NCBI GenBank assembly: GCA_024803745.1
Contig: JANJXV010000013.1
Location: forward strand, 14,133,501 to 14,197,500
DNA from: Megascapheus bottae
Lineage: Eukaryota > Chordata > Mammalia > Rodentia > Geomyidae
Length of the DNA: 64,000 nt
Reading direction: 5' to 3'
Shown here: one piece after another, positions 1-12,559 of the stretch
How the letters are laid out: the number at the start of each line of letters is the position of its first letter
Numbering within the stretch: the first letter of the stretch is position 1
The notes under the pieces: generated by a model
Told to the model about the DNA's origin: nothing
The model's database searches: none
Seen by the model: only the letters and a program-made list of their open reading frames with translations
Made by a program: the position numbers and the translations under genes

Positions 1-164
1 ATCAGACTGGGAGGTGAGAATGAGTAGCCTAACAGTATCCTGGGAAGAACATAAGCAGGGATGTTTTCTGTGGGATTGGACCATGCACTCTTTCCTAAAA
101 TACATGTTGGAAATGAATTTTTTTAATGGTATATAAAGGAAGGAGTTGCTACTTCCAAAACTCT

Positions 165-356
165 TGAGAGGACTGAGATTAGTGGTAGAGTGCTTACCTA
201 GCATGCGTGAAGCCCTGGATTCAACTCCTCAGTATTACATAAACAGAAAAGGCCAGAAACGGCACTGTGGCTCAAATGATAGAGTGCTAGTCTTGAGCAA
301 AAGAAGCTCAGGGACAGTGCCCAGGCCCTGAATTTAAGCCTCAGGACTAGCAAAAA

Positions 357-357
<1 letters not shown>
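165..357 (+). mobile_element. IDL-Geo-type SINE
   Basis: The left arm (TAGTGGTAGAGTGCTT ... TTCAACTCCTCAG) is tRNA-Ala/ID-like. The linker ACATAAACAGAAAAG follows. The right arm (CTGTGGCTCAAATGATAGAG ... CTAGCAAAAAA) is the shared arm of the local families. A GGA/GAAGAG purine run follows to about 397. Confidence 0.85.
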
Positions 358-389
<32 letters not shown>

Positions 390-1374
390 AGAAAAGCTAA
401 AATCTTCAGGGACCCCATTGAAGTAGCAGAACCCTGTATGGTAGGTAAAAAGCACTGACTGGGCATCAGAAACCTGGTACATAATCAGATCCTAACACTA
501 TCTTGTCAGGCAGGCAAGGTCTTCCCTCTCACTAAACCTAAGTTTTCCTATACATAAAATATGATTGTAATGAAAACTCATGATTTACCTAACAGCAAGT
601 TGAAATATACATTATTCAACTATTAATTATTTTTCTGCTACAGAACACCACCTTCCCTATCCTTAGAGCATCCTGGATAATCTGTTACCCTCACAACACA
701 CAATTCTAGGATTCCTTGATTAATGTACTTGTCCAGTGATTTCAAAGTTGGTTCTGTAGTTACTTATGTTCCAAGCACCTTGCACTGTCCTTAACATATA
801 ATATGCTCAGTTAATACTTATTGAATAAGTTATTTCATAAATGGACATCAGGTACTATTGAGAATTTAAAAAAATGATGCATAGAGAAAGCACTCTGGGA
901 ACAGCATTGGACTGTAGATAACAAGACTTTAAGTGAAACATAAGAGCCAGAATGAATAGTAAGTATACTGGGTAATGAGGCAGGGAAGCCAGTGTTGGCC
1001 TGTGGATAGCTTCATGGACATGTCAGGCTCAGGACAGAGGAGTGCAAATAGCATATTTTTAGTGAAACAGCAACAGAATGAGCTTTGCTCTTGCTGTTTA
1101 ATTAGAGATTTGAGGAAATTGTCCACCTCCTGGATTCTGGAGGTTTGGATGTGGAAAGCCTTGAGGATTACACAGAAGACATCTTTTTGTAGTCACAGTA
1201 ATTATAAAGTGATTATCAATTGTTGGTGTATTCGTGACCCCATGGTGATTTTTTTAACTTTAAAAAGGCACACGTTAAAATTTTCTAGAAGTGTCAGGGG
1301 TTATAGATAGAAAAGAAAGTCTCCTCCCATCCCTGTTGCTCCTCAAAAGCAACTTTTCTCATGTGTCCTTTTCT

Positions 1375-1625
1375 TGCGGTGGTAACAAGTAACTACAGTG
1401 ACTTAAAGCAACATGGATTTATGATGGTACAATTCCAGAAATCTGTTTGGAGTACATCTTAGTGTGTTGGAACCAAGGCCTCTTCAGAGCTACCTTCATT
1501 TGTGGAGACTAGAGAGAACTGCTCTCTTGCCTTTACCAGCTTCTTGATGCTGCTGTCCGTATCTTGTAGCCAGCCTTCCTCTCATTTCATCATCTTAATC
1601 CTGTTTGTTTTACATTCCTTCTTCC
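1375..1625. mobile_element. Ancient interspersed repeat, family unassigned
   Basis: GTAACAAGTAACTACAGTGACTTAAAGCAACA ... CTTGCCTTTACCAGCTTCTTGATGCTGCTGTC resembles an old DNA-transposon or LTR-type repeat shared by mammals, shown here by its ordered words rather than by alignment. Confidence 0.35.
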
Positions 1626-2754
1626 TTCATAATGAAGGAGAAACTTTGTTACATTGGAGCCATCTAGAAACCCACAGTACTATTCATTCCCATTGAATCA
1701 ACTGATAACCTTAATTCTAGGTGCAATCTTGGTTCCCCCTCCACATGCCCTAACATATTCACAGGTTCCCAGTGGACCATCTTCAGGAAAGACCATATTC
1801 TGCCTGCAGAGGCCATACTGTGCCTTCCACACTCTTAAGAGTGTACATACTAAATTTTTATTTCTGTTTAGGATAGTTGATATACACAGTACAAGATTGA
1901 AACCAGTTTTCACTACAACTCTAATCAAAGCCTAGTTTTTCCATTTGTAATCAATTAGCAGTCTATTGAAGAGACACTTTTAATGCTATACAAATACCCT
2001 AATCATTGAAGTATCCCCCCAGTAAACTTAGCATCTCTTAAGGTTCTTACATGAACCATCTTCAAATAATTGTAGCAAAATGAATGCTTTACATATTCTC
2101 TTAACTCCACATTAGTCAGCATATGCCGTAGCAAGTGTTTTAATGTTCTGTAACTCATTACCATCTTAAATTATATTTATGCTAAAATTGTCTCAAATTT
2201 GGCCAGTGGCATACCCTAATCTTTTTTTCTTTTCACTTCTCTTTTCTTTTAGCAGCATTTTCTTATTTTTACACATTTCATTATTGCATGCCCCTTCTTC
2301 CACATTGAAAATGTAGGTTAAAAACAGTATCTGTAGATCTGTCTATTCAAGCAGTCCTATAATATATCTAAAAAGGCAACATTCAGTCCTGTTTTCCCCA
2401 TACTACCATAGGAAATAAAATGACTAAAAATAGCTGAGGTGATGCATGCCCTGTTCCATCCATAGCTGAGGGTGTATATAGTCAAGTTCTAGGTTCATAA
2501 GTTACTAGGACTTATTTTCTTTTCCTTTGGTGTTTGGTTTTATTCATCTGAAATATAACATTCAGGTTTAGGTGTTTTCTTTCTTACCTATCTTTATTAA
2601 TTTAATTTTGTTGTTTGAATATAGAGAACATTAACTTATTTCCAGAAGTTAAAGCTATATTATATCCTTAGAGAAGTGAAACTCCTTCCTATTTCTCTTT
2701 CATGATCCTCTCTCATGAGCTAGACTATTGTTTTTTGTGGGTTTTTTTAGGTTT

Positions 2755-2916
2755 TGTTTTTTTTTTTTTGCTAGTCCTGGACTTGAACTCAGGGCCTGAG
2801 CACTGTCCTTGGACTTTCTCAAGGCTATAGAGCTCTACCACTTGAGCCTCAGCACCACTTCTGGCTTTTTTCTATGTATGTGGTACCAAGGAATTGATCC
2901 CGAGGATCTTCCTTGG
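2755..2916 (-). mobile_element. IDL-Geo-type SINE, 5' truncated
   Basis: The element runs from GCTAGTCCTGGACTTGAACT to the GGTACCAAGGAATTGATCCC box, then stops at an abrupt join with B1-like sequence (2916-3016). Confidence 0.8.
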
Positions 2917-3016
2917 AGGTCAGCCTAGGCAAATGTTAATGAAACCCCATCTCAGCCAATAAAGCTGAGGCAGTAACACAGGCCTTTCATTCCAGCCCTA
3001 TGGGAAGCCAGCCCAG

Positions 3017-3231
3017 GCAAAAATGTAAGACAAGACAAGAAAGAAAAGGAAAGAGGGAAAGAGAGAGGGGGGGGAGGGAGCGGTGGGGGGGAGGGGGAGA
3101 GGGAGAGAAAGGCTAGAAAGGAAGGAAGGGTATGGTGGAGGAGAGAAGGGGAAGAGGAGAAAGCAAGAAGGAAAGAAAGAAAAAAGGAGGAGGCAGAAGA
3201 AGGAAGGAAAAGAGAAAAAAAGAAAAAGTGG
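3017..3231 (+). repeat. Purine-rich low-complexity tract
   Basis: This tract is almost entirely A and G, with GGGGGGGAGGGAGCGG, AAGGAAGG and GAAAGAAAGAAAAAAGG stretches. It probably grew from a SINE A-tail. Confidence 0.95.
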
Positions 3232-3463
3232 GTCAGGTGCTAATGGCTCACACCTATAATCCTAGCTACACTGGAGGCTAAGATTGAAGGATTATAGTTC
3301 ACAGCCAGTTCTGGCAGAAAATTTTGTAAGACTCTGATCTCCAGCTAACCAACAAGAAGCCACAGTGGATGTGTAACTCAAGTGATAAAGTGCCAGACGT
3401 GAGCAAAAAATCCAAGCATAGCACAGGGTCCTGAGTTCAAGCGTCAGTACTAATACAAGAGGG
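3232..3463 (+). mobile_element. B1-Geo composite SINE
   Basis: The left arm is 7SL/B1-like (GGCTCACACCTATAATCCTA ... GATTGAAGGATTATAGTTC) and the right arm is the shared Geo arm ending GTTCAAGCGTCAG. A decayed ID-like monomer follows at 3470-3552. Confidence 0.85.
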
Positions 3464-3554
3464 AGGGGTGCTTACAGACATGGCTCAAGTGGTAGAGGAC
3501 CTGCCTAGCAAGTTCAAGGCCTTTCATTCAAATCTCAATATCAGCAAAACAAAT

Positions 3555-3970
3555 TCTCTTTCTTATTCTGCCTTTCTTTCGATATGCAAGGTAGCATAAT
3601 AATTGTACTCTTTTGTGGTTTATTTTCCTTATTTAGCAATATTTCCTAGAAAGAATTTCATATTAGTTGTAGAGATCTACTTTCTTTTATAGCTGCATAA
3701 TTCTCTGCACCTGTACAATACTTGGATACTACAACTCTTTGTATATTGCAATTTTGAATAGTGCTGCCATATATAACCTCTCTGCATCTATATTTCTGTA
3801 GTATTAGAGGTATGTCTGTAATAAAATTCTAGAAATGGCATTGCTGAATGAGAGGGTAAATGTGTGTGTACTTTGGTAATCTCCTGCCAGTTCCTCTTCA
3901 TGAAATTGTGCCATTTTACATTCCCATGAGATTCTCAGACAGTGTACTATCATCCAAGTAGTTTGTCCTG
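3555..3970. mobile_element. Ancient mammalian repeat fragment
   Basis: The pattern ATTCTAGAAATGGCATTGCTG ... GTAAATGTG ... CCATTTTACATTCCCATGAG resembles an old L1 or related mammalian repeat. Family not assigned. Confidence 0.4.
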
Positions 3971-4034
3971 CAGTCTTAACTCTGCAACAAAACTTGGCAA
4001 GGCCTTTGGAATTCATTAGAAAAACTCCTCTTGA

Positions 4035-4200
4035 GAAAAATAGGATTACAGGAGGGGATGAGGGGAGGAAAAGCGTGGAAAAAAAAACATAGGAAGAGGT
4101 ATTAATGTTCAAGAAGTAATGTACCCTCTACCTGATGAATGTAACTATAGCCCCTCTATATATCATCCCAACAATAAAATACAATTTAAAAAAAAAAAGA
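4035..4200 (+). mobile_element. L1-type 3' end with poly(A)
   Basis: The sequence GAGGGGATGAGGGGAGG ... GTAATGTACCC ... GAATGTAACTATAGCCCCTC ... ATCATCCCAACAATAAAAT ends in an A-run at 4186-4199. The same ending occurs at four other places in the window (10150-10420, 18117-18425, 47050-47215 and 60555-60690). This suggests one lineage-specific L1-like 3' UTR family. Confidence 0.6.
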
Positions 4201-4437
4201 AAGAAAAATAGGATCACTAGCATCAGCAAGGAGCTCTGAGCCAAAATGGTATTTGTGGTCTCTGTGTGTTCGTGGCCTATTCTCTATCCTCGCTTCTCAT
4301 CTCCCTATCCTCCTCCTGCTTTTAGTTTCAATGGTGGTTACTTGGTGACTGGTTGGGCATAAAGGAAGGAACATAGTAGTAGAACAGTTCTCACTGACAG
4401 CAGCTTATTTTTGTTTGTATGTATATGTACAAATAAG

Positions 4438-4675
4438 TGCTGGTCCTGGAGCTTGAACTTATGAGCCTGGACTCTGTACCTAAACTTTCATGCTGAAGGC
4501 TAACACTTTACTACTTTGAGCCACCCTTCATTTCTAGCATTTTGGTTGTTAATTGGAAATTTCTCATGGTATTTCCTGACTAGGTAGGCTTCAAACTATG
4601 ATCCTCAGATCATGAAACTCGAATAATAGCTCATGAGTAGCTAGAATTACAGGTATGTGGCACCAACACCTTGAC
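4438..4675 (-). mobile_element. B1-Geo composite SINE, diverged
   Basis: The reverse Geo arm starts CTGGTCCTGGAGCTTGAACT. The B1-like arm ends TAGCTAGAATTACAGGTATG. Confidence 0.8.
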
Positions 4676-4741
4676 TAGCTTTTGTTTTTAGAATTTTTGT
4701 TTGTTTGTTCATTTTTTGTTTTTTTAAAAAGGCAACAGTTA

Positions 4742-4888
4742 GGGCCAGGAGTTCGACCTAGTGGTAGAGTGCTTGCCTAGCATGCACAAAGACCCAAATT
4801 TGATTCCTCAGTACCACGTACATAGAAAAATCCAGAAGTGGTGCTCAAGTGGTCGAGCTCAAGCCCCAGGACTGGCAATAAATAAACA
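4742..4888 (+). mobile_element. IDL-Geo-type SINE with internal deletion
   Basis: The left arm is complete. In the right arm about 60 bases between GTGGTCGAGCTC and AAGCCCCAGGACTGGC are missing. Confidence 0.85.
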
Positions 4889-7140
4889 AATATTGTAAAA
4901 AGTCAACAGTTTGTGAGAAAGGTGAGTAACTCCTTCACCTTTGAGGGGGAGGCTGAAAGTAAAACATCCACAAATAAATGTTTACTGTTCCCAGAACCAC
5001 AGCCTGTAAGATTGGACATTATAATAAAAATATTCCTCCCACACTCTGATTCTCTTATTATTGAGAAGTGCAAGTAATAAAAATATTCTACCAGGTACTA
5101 TTTCTGCACTTATAAATAAGGTTGCCTTATCTTCCTGAAGTTTCAAGTATTCTTCATTCTAATGCAGGCTCCCCTTCTGCTCTGCTGCTTCTCCCCCTAG
5201 CTGATGGGCAGACATAGCTCAGGAGTAGACATGTGAGTAGAAGCACAGACCATCTCTTGATAATCTGACTTCTCTGGTATGGGCATTAGGCTGGGATTGG
5301 CCAGCAGACGCTTAAACATCTGGTGAGTTCAGTCCTTTGGGGTAGTTGGTGTTTTATAGACAACCCACCAAGATTGATTGGCCTCCTAACTGAATTAGCC
5401 AGATGTGTGGGCATTGTGTGCTCTGTCCTCTGTGCCCCTCAATGTTGTTAGATGGAAGCAGACATGAAATTAGCATGTTTGAAGATATGTTTTTAGCACA
5501 TGAACAAAAGCTGCCGCCTTCTGCAGACTGTGGCTCTGTCCCAGACGTCAGCAGTATAATTATGACTTCTAAATTCAGCCCAGACCCGAGGCTAGGCTGC
5601 TTAGGTCTCATCTGTCATTTGGGAGAGGGGGAGGGGAAGTTGTAGAAGCTTTGGGACACAAGATGGTGTAGTCCACTTTGAACTCTACTTTATCTAGAGC
5701 CTCCCCCTTCCACTGCCAATTGTTCCCATCTGCCTTCTAGTCACAGAGTCCTCTGCCACCTTTGGGGTAGTCTGTGCAGGATTGTGGGAAAGAGGAGGAA
5801 TGGGGCTAATCTCCTACAAACCCACAATTTCCAGGAAATGCACAAGATAAAAATGAGCTAAGGGTCCTCTCAGTACTATGTGACAAAGTATTATCCATAA
5901 ATGAATAGATTTGCCTTGAGCCAAATCCTTAGAGGACATTTTGCTGTGCCTTTCCTTACCTGACTGTTTTTGAAGCATATTTGAGCACTCATTCCTGTGT
6001 CTTCCATACTCCTCCTTCTCTAATCACATGGCCTGCATATTTTCCTTAAAACAAAGCAGGCATTTTCATGTGTCATTAGCTCAGCTGTAACATCTCATCC
6101 CCAGCCCTCCTCATACTGTATCATACTCATTGTCTACTGAATGGCATCATCATCTACCATCTCCAAGAAGTATCAAAAGTAAGTCCAATGACAACTCCCT
6201 CACTTTCTACTAAGCCCCTATCTGCCTAAGAACTTCCTTTCAAGTCCATCCTCTCCTGCCCCCACTTACCTTAGCTCAGGCTTCATCATTCACTGGCCTT
6301 CTTGTTGGTTTCCTTACCTCCCAGATCTCCTTCAAACCTACCTCTATCCAACAAAACTATCATTCTCCTGCCTTAAAACTTTCAGCAATTCCCCAGGCCT
6401 ACAGGATAAGCTCAGATATCCCCCTCAGTATGCAGGCCCTCTGCTTGCTAAGAAAATGAATACTAAGTTCTTGTCCCAGGGAGTTAAATATTATTATATA
6501 AGTTCAGAATTGGTTACACCGAATGTGATTTTTCCCTACAATTATTATTACTAAGCATTCCTTCCTGTGGTTGGTGTCACTTATGTGTCTGTGAAGAGAT
6601 GATAAGTGCAGGTAGCCGGGTCCTACACATTCTCAGCACACAGGGAGAGGAGACAAACTGGCCAGGGTTATTGGCTACAGAATTAGTGGAATGGATGGAG
6701 AGCATGTCTGAGAAGAGACACATGTAGACCTTTTATTCTCATCTTTAAAGGGTATAAATCTTTTAGCTTCCTAGAATAATTGAGGGGAAAGAATGTGATG
6801 TGATTTTCCTTCCTGTGGGCAAGCCAAAAGTTACCTAGGAGATATATAAAGGAGCTGGATTTTGAAGGCTAAACAGGAGCCTCATAGGTGAAGAAGAAGG
6901 GAAAGTCAGTGTCTAAGGACAGGTTTGGAGGCAGGAAAGACTCTCTGCTAGGGAATGAGCAGCTCATGACAGACCTCATCTCTTAAACCCACTGTTTATA
7001 GGCCTCTTCCTGTTGGGCCCAGCTGATTCTGTTCTCAATCCTGAAGCAACCATCATCCCCCCTTCTTTTGTGGAGATAATATGGGGGATGACTCATGAGG
7101 GACTGCATATGGAGGGAGACATCTGTGCTTGCCTCATGAG

Positions 7141-7386
7141 GGTTTTTTGTTTGTTTTGTTGGTCATGGGGTTTGAACTCTGGGCCTGGGTCTTGTCCCTA
7201 AGCACTTCAGCTCAAGGCTACTGCCCTACCCCTTAGGCCACAGCCCCACTTCCAATTTTCTAGTGGTTAATTGGAGATAAGAGTGTCATGGACTTTAGTG
7301 CCCTGGCTGGCTTTGAACTGAGATCTTCAGATCTCAGCCTCCTGAGTAGCTAGGATTACAGATGTGAACCTCCGCGCCCTCCCAGC
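7141..7386 (-). mobile_element. B1-Geo composite SINE
   Basis: GGTCATGGGGTTTGAACTCT opens the reverse Geo arm. TTAATTGGAGATAAGAG is the linker and CCTCCTGAGTAGCTAGGATT is in the B1 arm. Confidence 0.88.
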
Positions 7387-7839
7387 TAAGTTGCTGGGGA
7401 ACAACAGTTTTGCAGGAAAAAGATAGGATTGAAGGAGATTCAGGAGGTAGGGAGATGAACAAGTAGGTTCACGTTCTGTTGTGTAGATTGGTTGAGTGAA
7501 TAAGTAAATCGAGGTTCTTCCCACTGAACTTTTCTTTAGGCTTAATAGGAACTGGCTGAGTTTCTGCAGCTTATGCCAAGAATAGATTTTGTCTCATCAC
7601 CTAATGCCCAGCTGTACAGAGACATGTTCTCTCCCACCCAGTAACAAACTGCCTGGAACTCTTTCCTGGCTCATATTTACAAGAGAATGTGATAAATTCC
7701 GTATTGATCCCTCCTGCTCCACTGTAAATTTTGCAAAAGATGATTAAATAGAGCAATAGAGTCTGCAGGCATTGTGGCTCAATATGTTGTGGACTGGTGT
7801 ATCGACCTCCTCCATCCAAAGGCAGCTAGCGCCTATCCC

Positions 7840-7975
7840 TGCTGCCCCCGACCAGTAATTAAAATCCTGTGAGACTGGGATTTAAAATCCAATCATATCT
7901 CTGAATCAAGCTTTCTAGTCTCCCCATGTGACGAGTGCAATAAGGTAACGGCAGGAGCATGTTTATGTCTGTGCT
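7840..7975 (+). promoter_or_regulatory. Candidate conserved intronic block
   Basis: The block is repeat-free and contains CAGTAATTAAAATCC, GGGATTTAAAATCC, CCAATCATATC and AATAAGGTAACGG. The ATCC/GGAT-type words and the CCAAT box suggest a regulatory element, but only by resemblance. Confidence 0.3.
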
Positions 7976-8344
7976 GAAGCAGTCCCCATAGGGTGGGTAA
8001 GAAATGGAGAGTTGGGTAGCCCTGCTGGCTAAATCACTTCACCCTGACACCACAGCCACTTGTAAGACAATCTGTAGGTACATAAACAAGTGCTAGCCAA
8101 AGACCAAAACTTGAGCTATAAGAGCAAAATTCCATGTACAAAAATTCTGTCTCACTTTGCAGATCCCCATAGCCCATATAATTGGTTTAAGAAAGTGATT
8201 TGGCTTTGATTAGCTAATTGGGGCTCGTAGCAAACCAAATATATGTACGAATTTTCTCAAGAACTTTGACTAAACTACAGATAGTCTTCTTATGCTGAGA
8301 CCTGTGTTCAAAGCATATGTTACTGTTGAAATAAATATGCATCT

Positions 8345-8472
8345 CCCTCACACATCATAAGCCCCCTAAGAGCAAAACAGTGTCATACTTTCCTTTATAT
8401 ACCAAGGACCTAGTACTGTACCAGACACATAGGAGACTCTCAGCAGGTATCTTTGAATGAATAAGTAAAAAG
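8345..8472. mobile_element. L2-type 3' end
   Basis: CCCCCTAAGAGCAAAACAGTGTC, CTAGTACTGTACCAGACACA and GAATGAATAAGT follow the order of an L2 3' end. Confidence 0.5.
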
Positions 8473-8483
8473 CTTCTCTCTCA

Positions 8484-8648
8484 GGCCAAAAGTTTGGCTT
8501 AGTGGTAGAGTGCTTGCCTATCATGTAGGAAGACCCAGGTTCAATTCCTCAGTACCACATACACAGAAAAGGCCAGAAGTGGTATTGTGGCTCAAGTAGC
8601 AGAATTCTGTCCTTGAGAAAGTCCTGGGACTGGCAAAAAAAAAAAAAG

Positions 8649-8649
<1 letters not shown>
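8484..8649 (+). mobile_element. IDL-Geo-type SINE with shortened right arm
   Basis: The left arm is intact. The right arm lacks the middle and ends GGGACTGGC plus A-run, which abuts the CT tract. Confidence 0.85.
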
Positions 8650-8741
<92 letters not shown>

Positions 8742-8747
8742 CCTCTC

Positions 8748-8778
<31 letters not shown>

Positions 8779-8862
8779 CTCTCTCTTCCTCCCTCCCTCC
8801 CTCCCTCTCCCTCCTTCTCTCTCTCCTTCCCTTTTGCCCTCCCTCCTCTCTCCTTTCCTCTC
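8650..8862 (+). repeat. Long (CT)n / pyrimidine tract
   Basis: About 210 bases of almost pure pyrimidine occur: CT dinucleotides first, then CTTT and CCCT variants. The tract lies between a forward SINE A-tail and a reverse SINE. Confidence 0.98.
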
Positions 8863-8884
8863 TGGGGTGTGTCAGCCTAGGCTC

Positions 8885-9087
8885 TTTCCCTTAGCTTTTT
8901 CATTCAAGGCTGGTGCCCTGTCACTTGAGCTACAACTTCACTTCCAGGTTTTTTATAGTTAACTGGAGGCAAAGTCTATGAGAAAGTCTCACAGATTTTT
9001 CTGCCCAGGCTGTGGCTTCAAACCATATTCCTCAGATCTCAGCCCCTTAAGAAGCCAGGATTATAGGCATCAGCCACTGTTGCCCAG
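8885..9087 (-). mobile_element. B1-Geo composite SINE, Geo arm shortened
   Basis: CTTGAGCTACAACTTCACTT, TTAACTGGAGGCAAAG and CAGATCTCAGCC mark the reverse element. Confidence 0.8.
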
Positions 9088-10149
9088 AGAAACTGATCCA
9101 GTCATTGGTGGGCAGGGTGGGGAGGGTGTGAAGAGACTTGTATAAAGAATGTGTCCATAGTAAACCTACCAAATAGCCATCCTATCTGCCCCTTCAGAAT
9201 TTTAGTACTTCCAAGGCTAGAGAATTCAGCTATTCCCAGGCTCAGGCTCAAAAAGTCAGCTACCACTATCTGCTTCCAAAGTCTTTACTAATAAGACATT
9301 GGTTGCTATAAAATCTTTTCCCTATTCTGCATGATGGCTTTTCAAGCCTGAAAATTGCTGGTTTGTTCACCTGCACTAATTTTTTTCCACCTAAATGAAC
9401 AACTTCTTTCTCACTTGGCTACTAAATCCTTTCCTATCCCAGTTGCATTTCCCATAATAATCTTTACTTTGTCTCTCTTCCAAAACTTATGACTTCCCCT
9501 TTATCTCCCATTAATTTTCATCCCATTTATATTAGCTTTTAGTGTCAGTCTTCCATCAGGTGTATTTGGTCTCTTCCCCTCCTAATTACATTTGTACATT
9601 TGATGTGCAGGCTATCCCTGTGATGTCCCATATTAGAAATAAACACACTGAACATGACCAAGCCTGTTTACTTCCACCAGAAACTTTCAGCACACCTCTG
9701 ATCCATCAGTGGTTCCACCCCCTTGGGTCTGGTTTGTCCATAAGTCACTTACTGACTTTCCATGAGCTACTGGCATCTAGCCCACATGTCTTCACTGTGA
9801 CCCCAGAGTTGCACTGAGACATCCCATCATATGTCTTCTTTTGCCCTAACTGAACCTGATTATTTAATGAGTAATCCCAATAAAGAAAGGAAGCTGTCAT
9901 CACCAGTTCCCTTTCTAAGCATTCAGAAAACATCCTTTGTTAATAATGTCTGATTCTAGGGAATCTGAAAAGTTTGTAATAAAATGAGTACAGTAGCACC
10001 TCAAAAGAGGAAATGACCAAATGACCTATAGACTAGGATAGTGCGCAAAAGCTCGGGGGGCAGAAGTGTAGCTGGCTTCATTAAACTCAGGGTCTCAGTG
10101 GTAGAGTAGTCTAATACTTCTAGTCTGTGTCAGGGAGGTGAAAGCTCTT

Positions 10150-10420
10150 GGTAAGGGGATCACTGCTGTCAGTAGATTTTTTTCAAATATTTTAATTGTA
10201 ATTAATAGAAGGGTTACATTATATTCACCAGATAGAAGGTGCATTACTTCACAAACATTGATACCCTTTCTCATGTCTTGGTCCCCATTTCCCTCTCCCA
10301 CCCCATACCCCTCCATCTTGTTTTCCCCCCTTCCCTATCCTATTTCAAATAAACATATATACAACATATCAGATAACAAGGTAAAATACTGTAACCATGT
10401 GAGATAACCAAGGGACAGCA
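10150..10420 (-). mobile_element. L1-type 3' end, reverse
   Basis: TTTTAATTGTAATTAATAGAA ... GGTTACATTATATTC ... CATTTCCCTCTCCC is a diverged reverse-oriented copy of the shared 3' end. The continuation past about 10320 may be more 3' UTR. Confidence 0.5.
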
Positions 10421-10850
10421 AAAGAGATGAGAGATAACATAGTACATTAAGGACAACAATTACTCATTATATGGCTTTTGTTTCTATATCCTTTCATTTA
10501 GCGTCATACTGTATGGCCTTATGTATCTAGGTTTTGCTCAACTGTAAATCTCTGCTAGGAGAGCCCAAGGTTTCTATTGATTAGGACAAATGAGGGAAAC
10601 CATTGAGCCTATGTTCCTTTGAGTCTGGCTTACTTCACTTAATAGATTTCTAACAACAACCCTGGGTTCCAGCTCTTTGCTACTGTCACTCCCAGACTGT
10701 CCCAGCTTTCCCTTCCCTGAGCTTCTCCACTTCTTTGGTCTTTGATTGACTGATTGACTGATTCATTAATTCATTCATTTTTATAGTGCTGAGAATGGAA
10801 CTCAACATTTATGCCAAATCAATACTATCACTGAGTCATATACCTGCCTT

Positions 10851-11049
10851 TTTTTTTGCCAGTCCTGGGGCTTGAACTCAGGGCCTGGACACTGTCCTTG
10901 GATACTTTTTGCTCAAGGCTAGCACTCTCTTCCATTTGAGCCACAGTGCCACTTCTGGCTTTTTCTGAGTATATGATACCATTGAATCAAACCCAAGGCT
11001 TTGTGCATGCTAAACGAGCACTCTACCACTAAGCTACACCTTTTTTTTT
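10851..11049 (-). mobile_element. IDL-Geo-type SINE
   Basis: TTTGCCAGTCCTGGGGCTTG through CACTCTACCACTAAGCTACA gives both arms in reverse. Confidence 0.88.
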
Positions 11050-11629
11050 TGTTTTGTTTTGTTTTGCTTCACCTACATCTTCTTAGCCAAGGCCATGGTT
11101 TTCTAGTCCCCAGCTACTCCACGTGGAGGTGAGGTCATCGTGCCCATCTCCTTGCCCTTAACTCCTTGCACTTAAAACTTGACATTGTCATTGTTTCTAT
11201 CCCTTCTCTCTCCTACCAGTCTGGGTCCTGCCAGAGAGCAAGACTAAGATGCTTCCCTGTGTGCCCAGTTCCCCAGCCCACAGACAGTATGCTATGGGTT
11301 TTAATGAAATGGCTGAGTACAACTATGAGTCTCTCTGTTCTGTGATGGGAATGAGCCCATCTGGGACTTCTGAATGCCCTTCCAGAAAAACAGTTACCTG
11401 CTTCCTAGATAGCGACCTCTGAGTAGGAGGTGAGGGACACCTGATTTGGGCCCTTTCTACAAAGCCATCTATTCTCAATGTATTTTGAAAAACTTCCCTG
11501 CCTTAGCCTTGGAACATCTGAACACACTGGGAAATAAAAGATTATTTTTCTCACTTTTATAGTTATCAGGCCTTTGATAGCACTATATGTTGGAGAAAGC
11601 AGTCTAGGCTTCTTTTTAAAAAAAATTCA

Positions 11630-11831
11630 AGGGGCCAGGAGTTTGGCCTAGTGGTTAAAGTGCTTGCCTAACATGCATGAAGGCCCGGGTTTGATTCCTT
11701 GGTACCACATACATAGAAAAAAGCCGGAAGTGGTGCTGAGGCTCAAGTGGTAGAGCTCTAACCTTGAGAAAGTCCAAGGACAGTGCTAAGGCCCTGAGCT
11801 CAAGCCCAGGACTGGCAAAAAAAAAAAAAAT
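11630..11831 (+). mobile_element. IDL-Geo-type SINE
   Basis: Both arms are intact, with left arm TGGCCTAGTGGTTAAAGTGC, right arm GCTCAAGTGGTAGAGCTC and an A-run of 13. The TGGTTAAAG variant with GCTGAGGCTC marks what looks like a young subfamily shared with 15606 and 63178. Confidence 0.9.
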
Positions 11832-12473
11832 CAAAACTTATATGGAAGAGAATCATATCATAAAATCCCAGCTTTAAATTCTATCTTAACTGTTTATCTT
11901 CTATATGACTATGCAAATTATTTCAGGTCTCTGAGCCCCTATTTTCTTTTTATATGGTAAATAATTCAGATACTGTAGATAAAAACCTTGCACTCAACAA
12001 ATGTTAGCTTGTCTTCATTCTCCTAATTCTTCGGCCAGACATAGGTCATCTGTAAATGGAAAAAAAAACAATATCTTACAATTTTCTTCACCAAATTGTT
12101 AAGAATAAAATCATGGGTATAGTCAGCAAAAGTACAACATGTAATAAGTGCCTAGTAAATGTTGGTTACAAGTGTGCATTCCTCTAAGTGCCCGTCTATG
12201 TATGTGCTTGTATTGAACATGGTCAGTAGCATGGTTGGCACAAGCTAAGGATTACACAGGAGACAGAACTCTATTCCTTCTTCTGCTGTTTTTCTGCCGT
12301 GCCATGAGCTTGTCTCTTCTCTTCTTTAGCATCTGTGAATAGAGGATCGTCTGACTTGCAAATCTATATACACTCGCTTAAAAGGCTAACCTGAGACTTA
12401 TAGACCAGAACTTGAGGCCAAAGGCCAGGGGGAATGTGTAGGAGACCAGTAAGAACCCAGAAGGGGCAGTATT

Positions 12474-12507
12474 GGTCACTGGTTTTGGAAGGTCACTGGT
12501 TTTGGAA
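12474..12507 (+). repeat. Perfect 17-base tandem duplication
   Basis: GGTCACTGGTTTTGGAA occurs twice head to tail without a mismatch, just upstream of the protein-like frame. Confidence 0.95.
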
Positions 12508-12559
12508 GGATCAGACCATTCAGCAACAATGGAGAATGATTGGGACAGGGAAGGAGCAC

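Noticed and set aside
8613..8894. Open frame encoding a long Ser-Leu repeat
   Set aside because: It is the translation of a CT dinucleotide tract next to a SINE tail and has no coding support.
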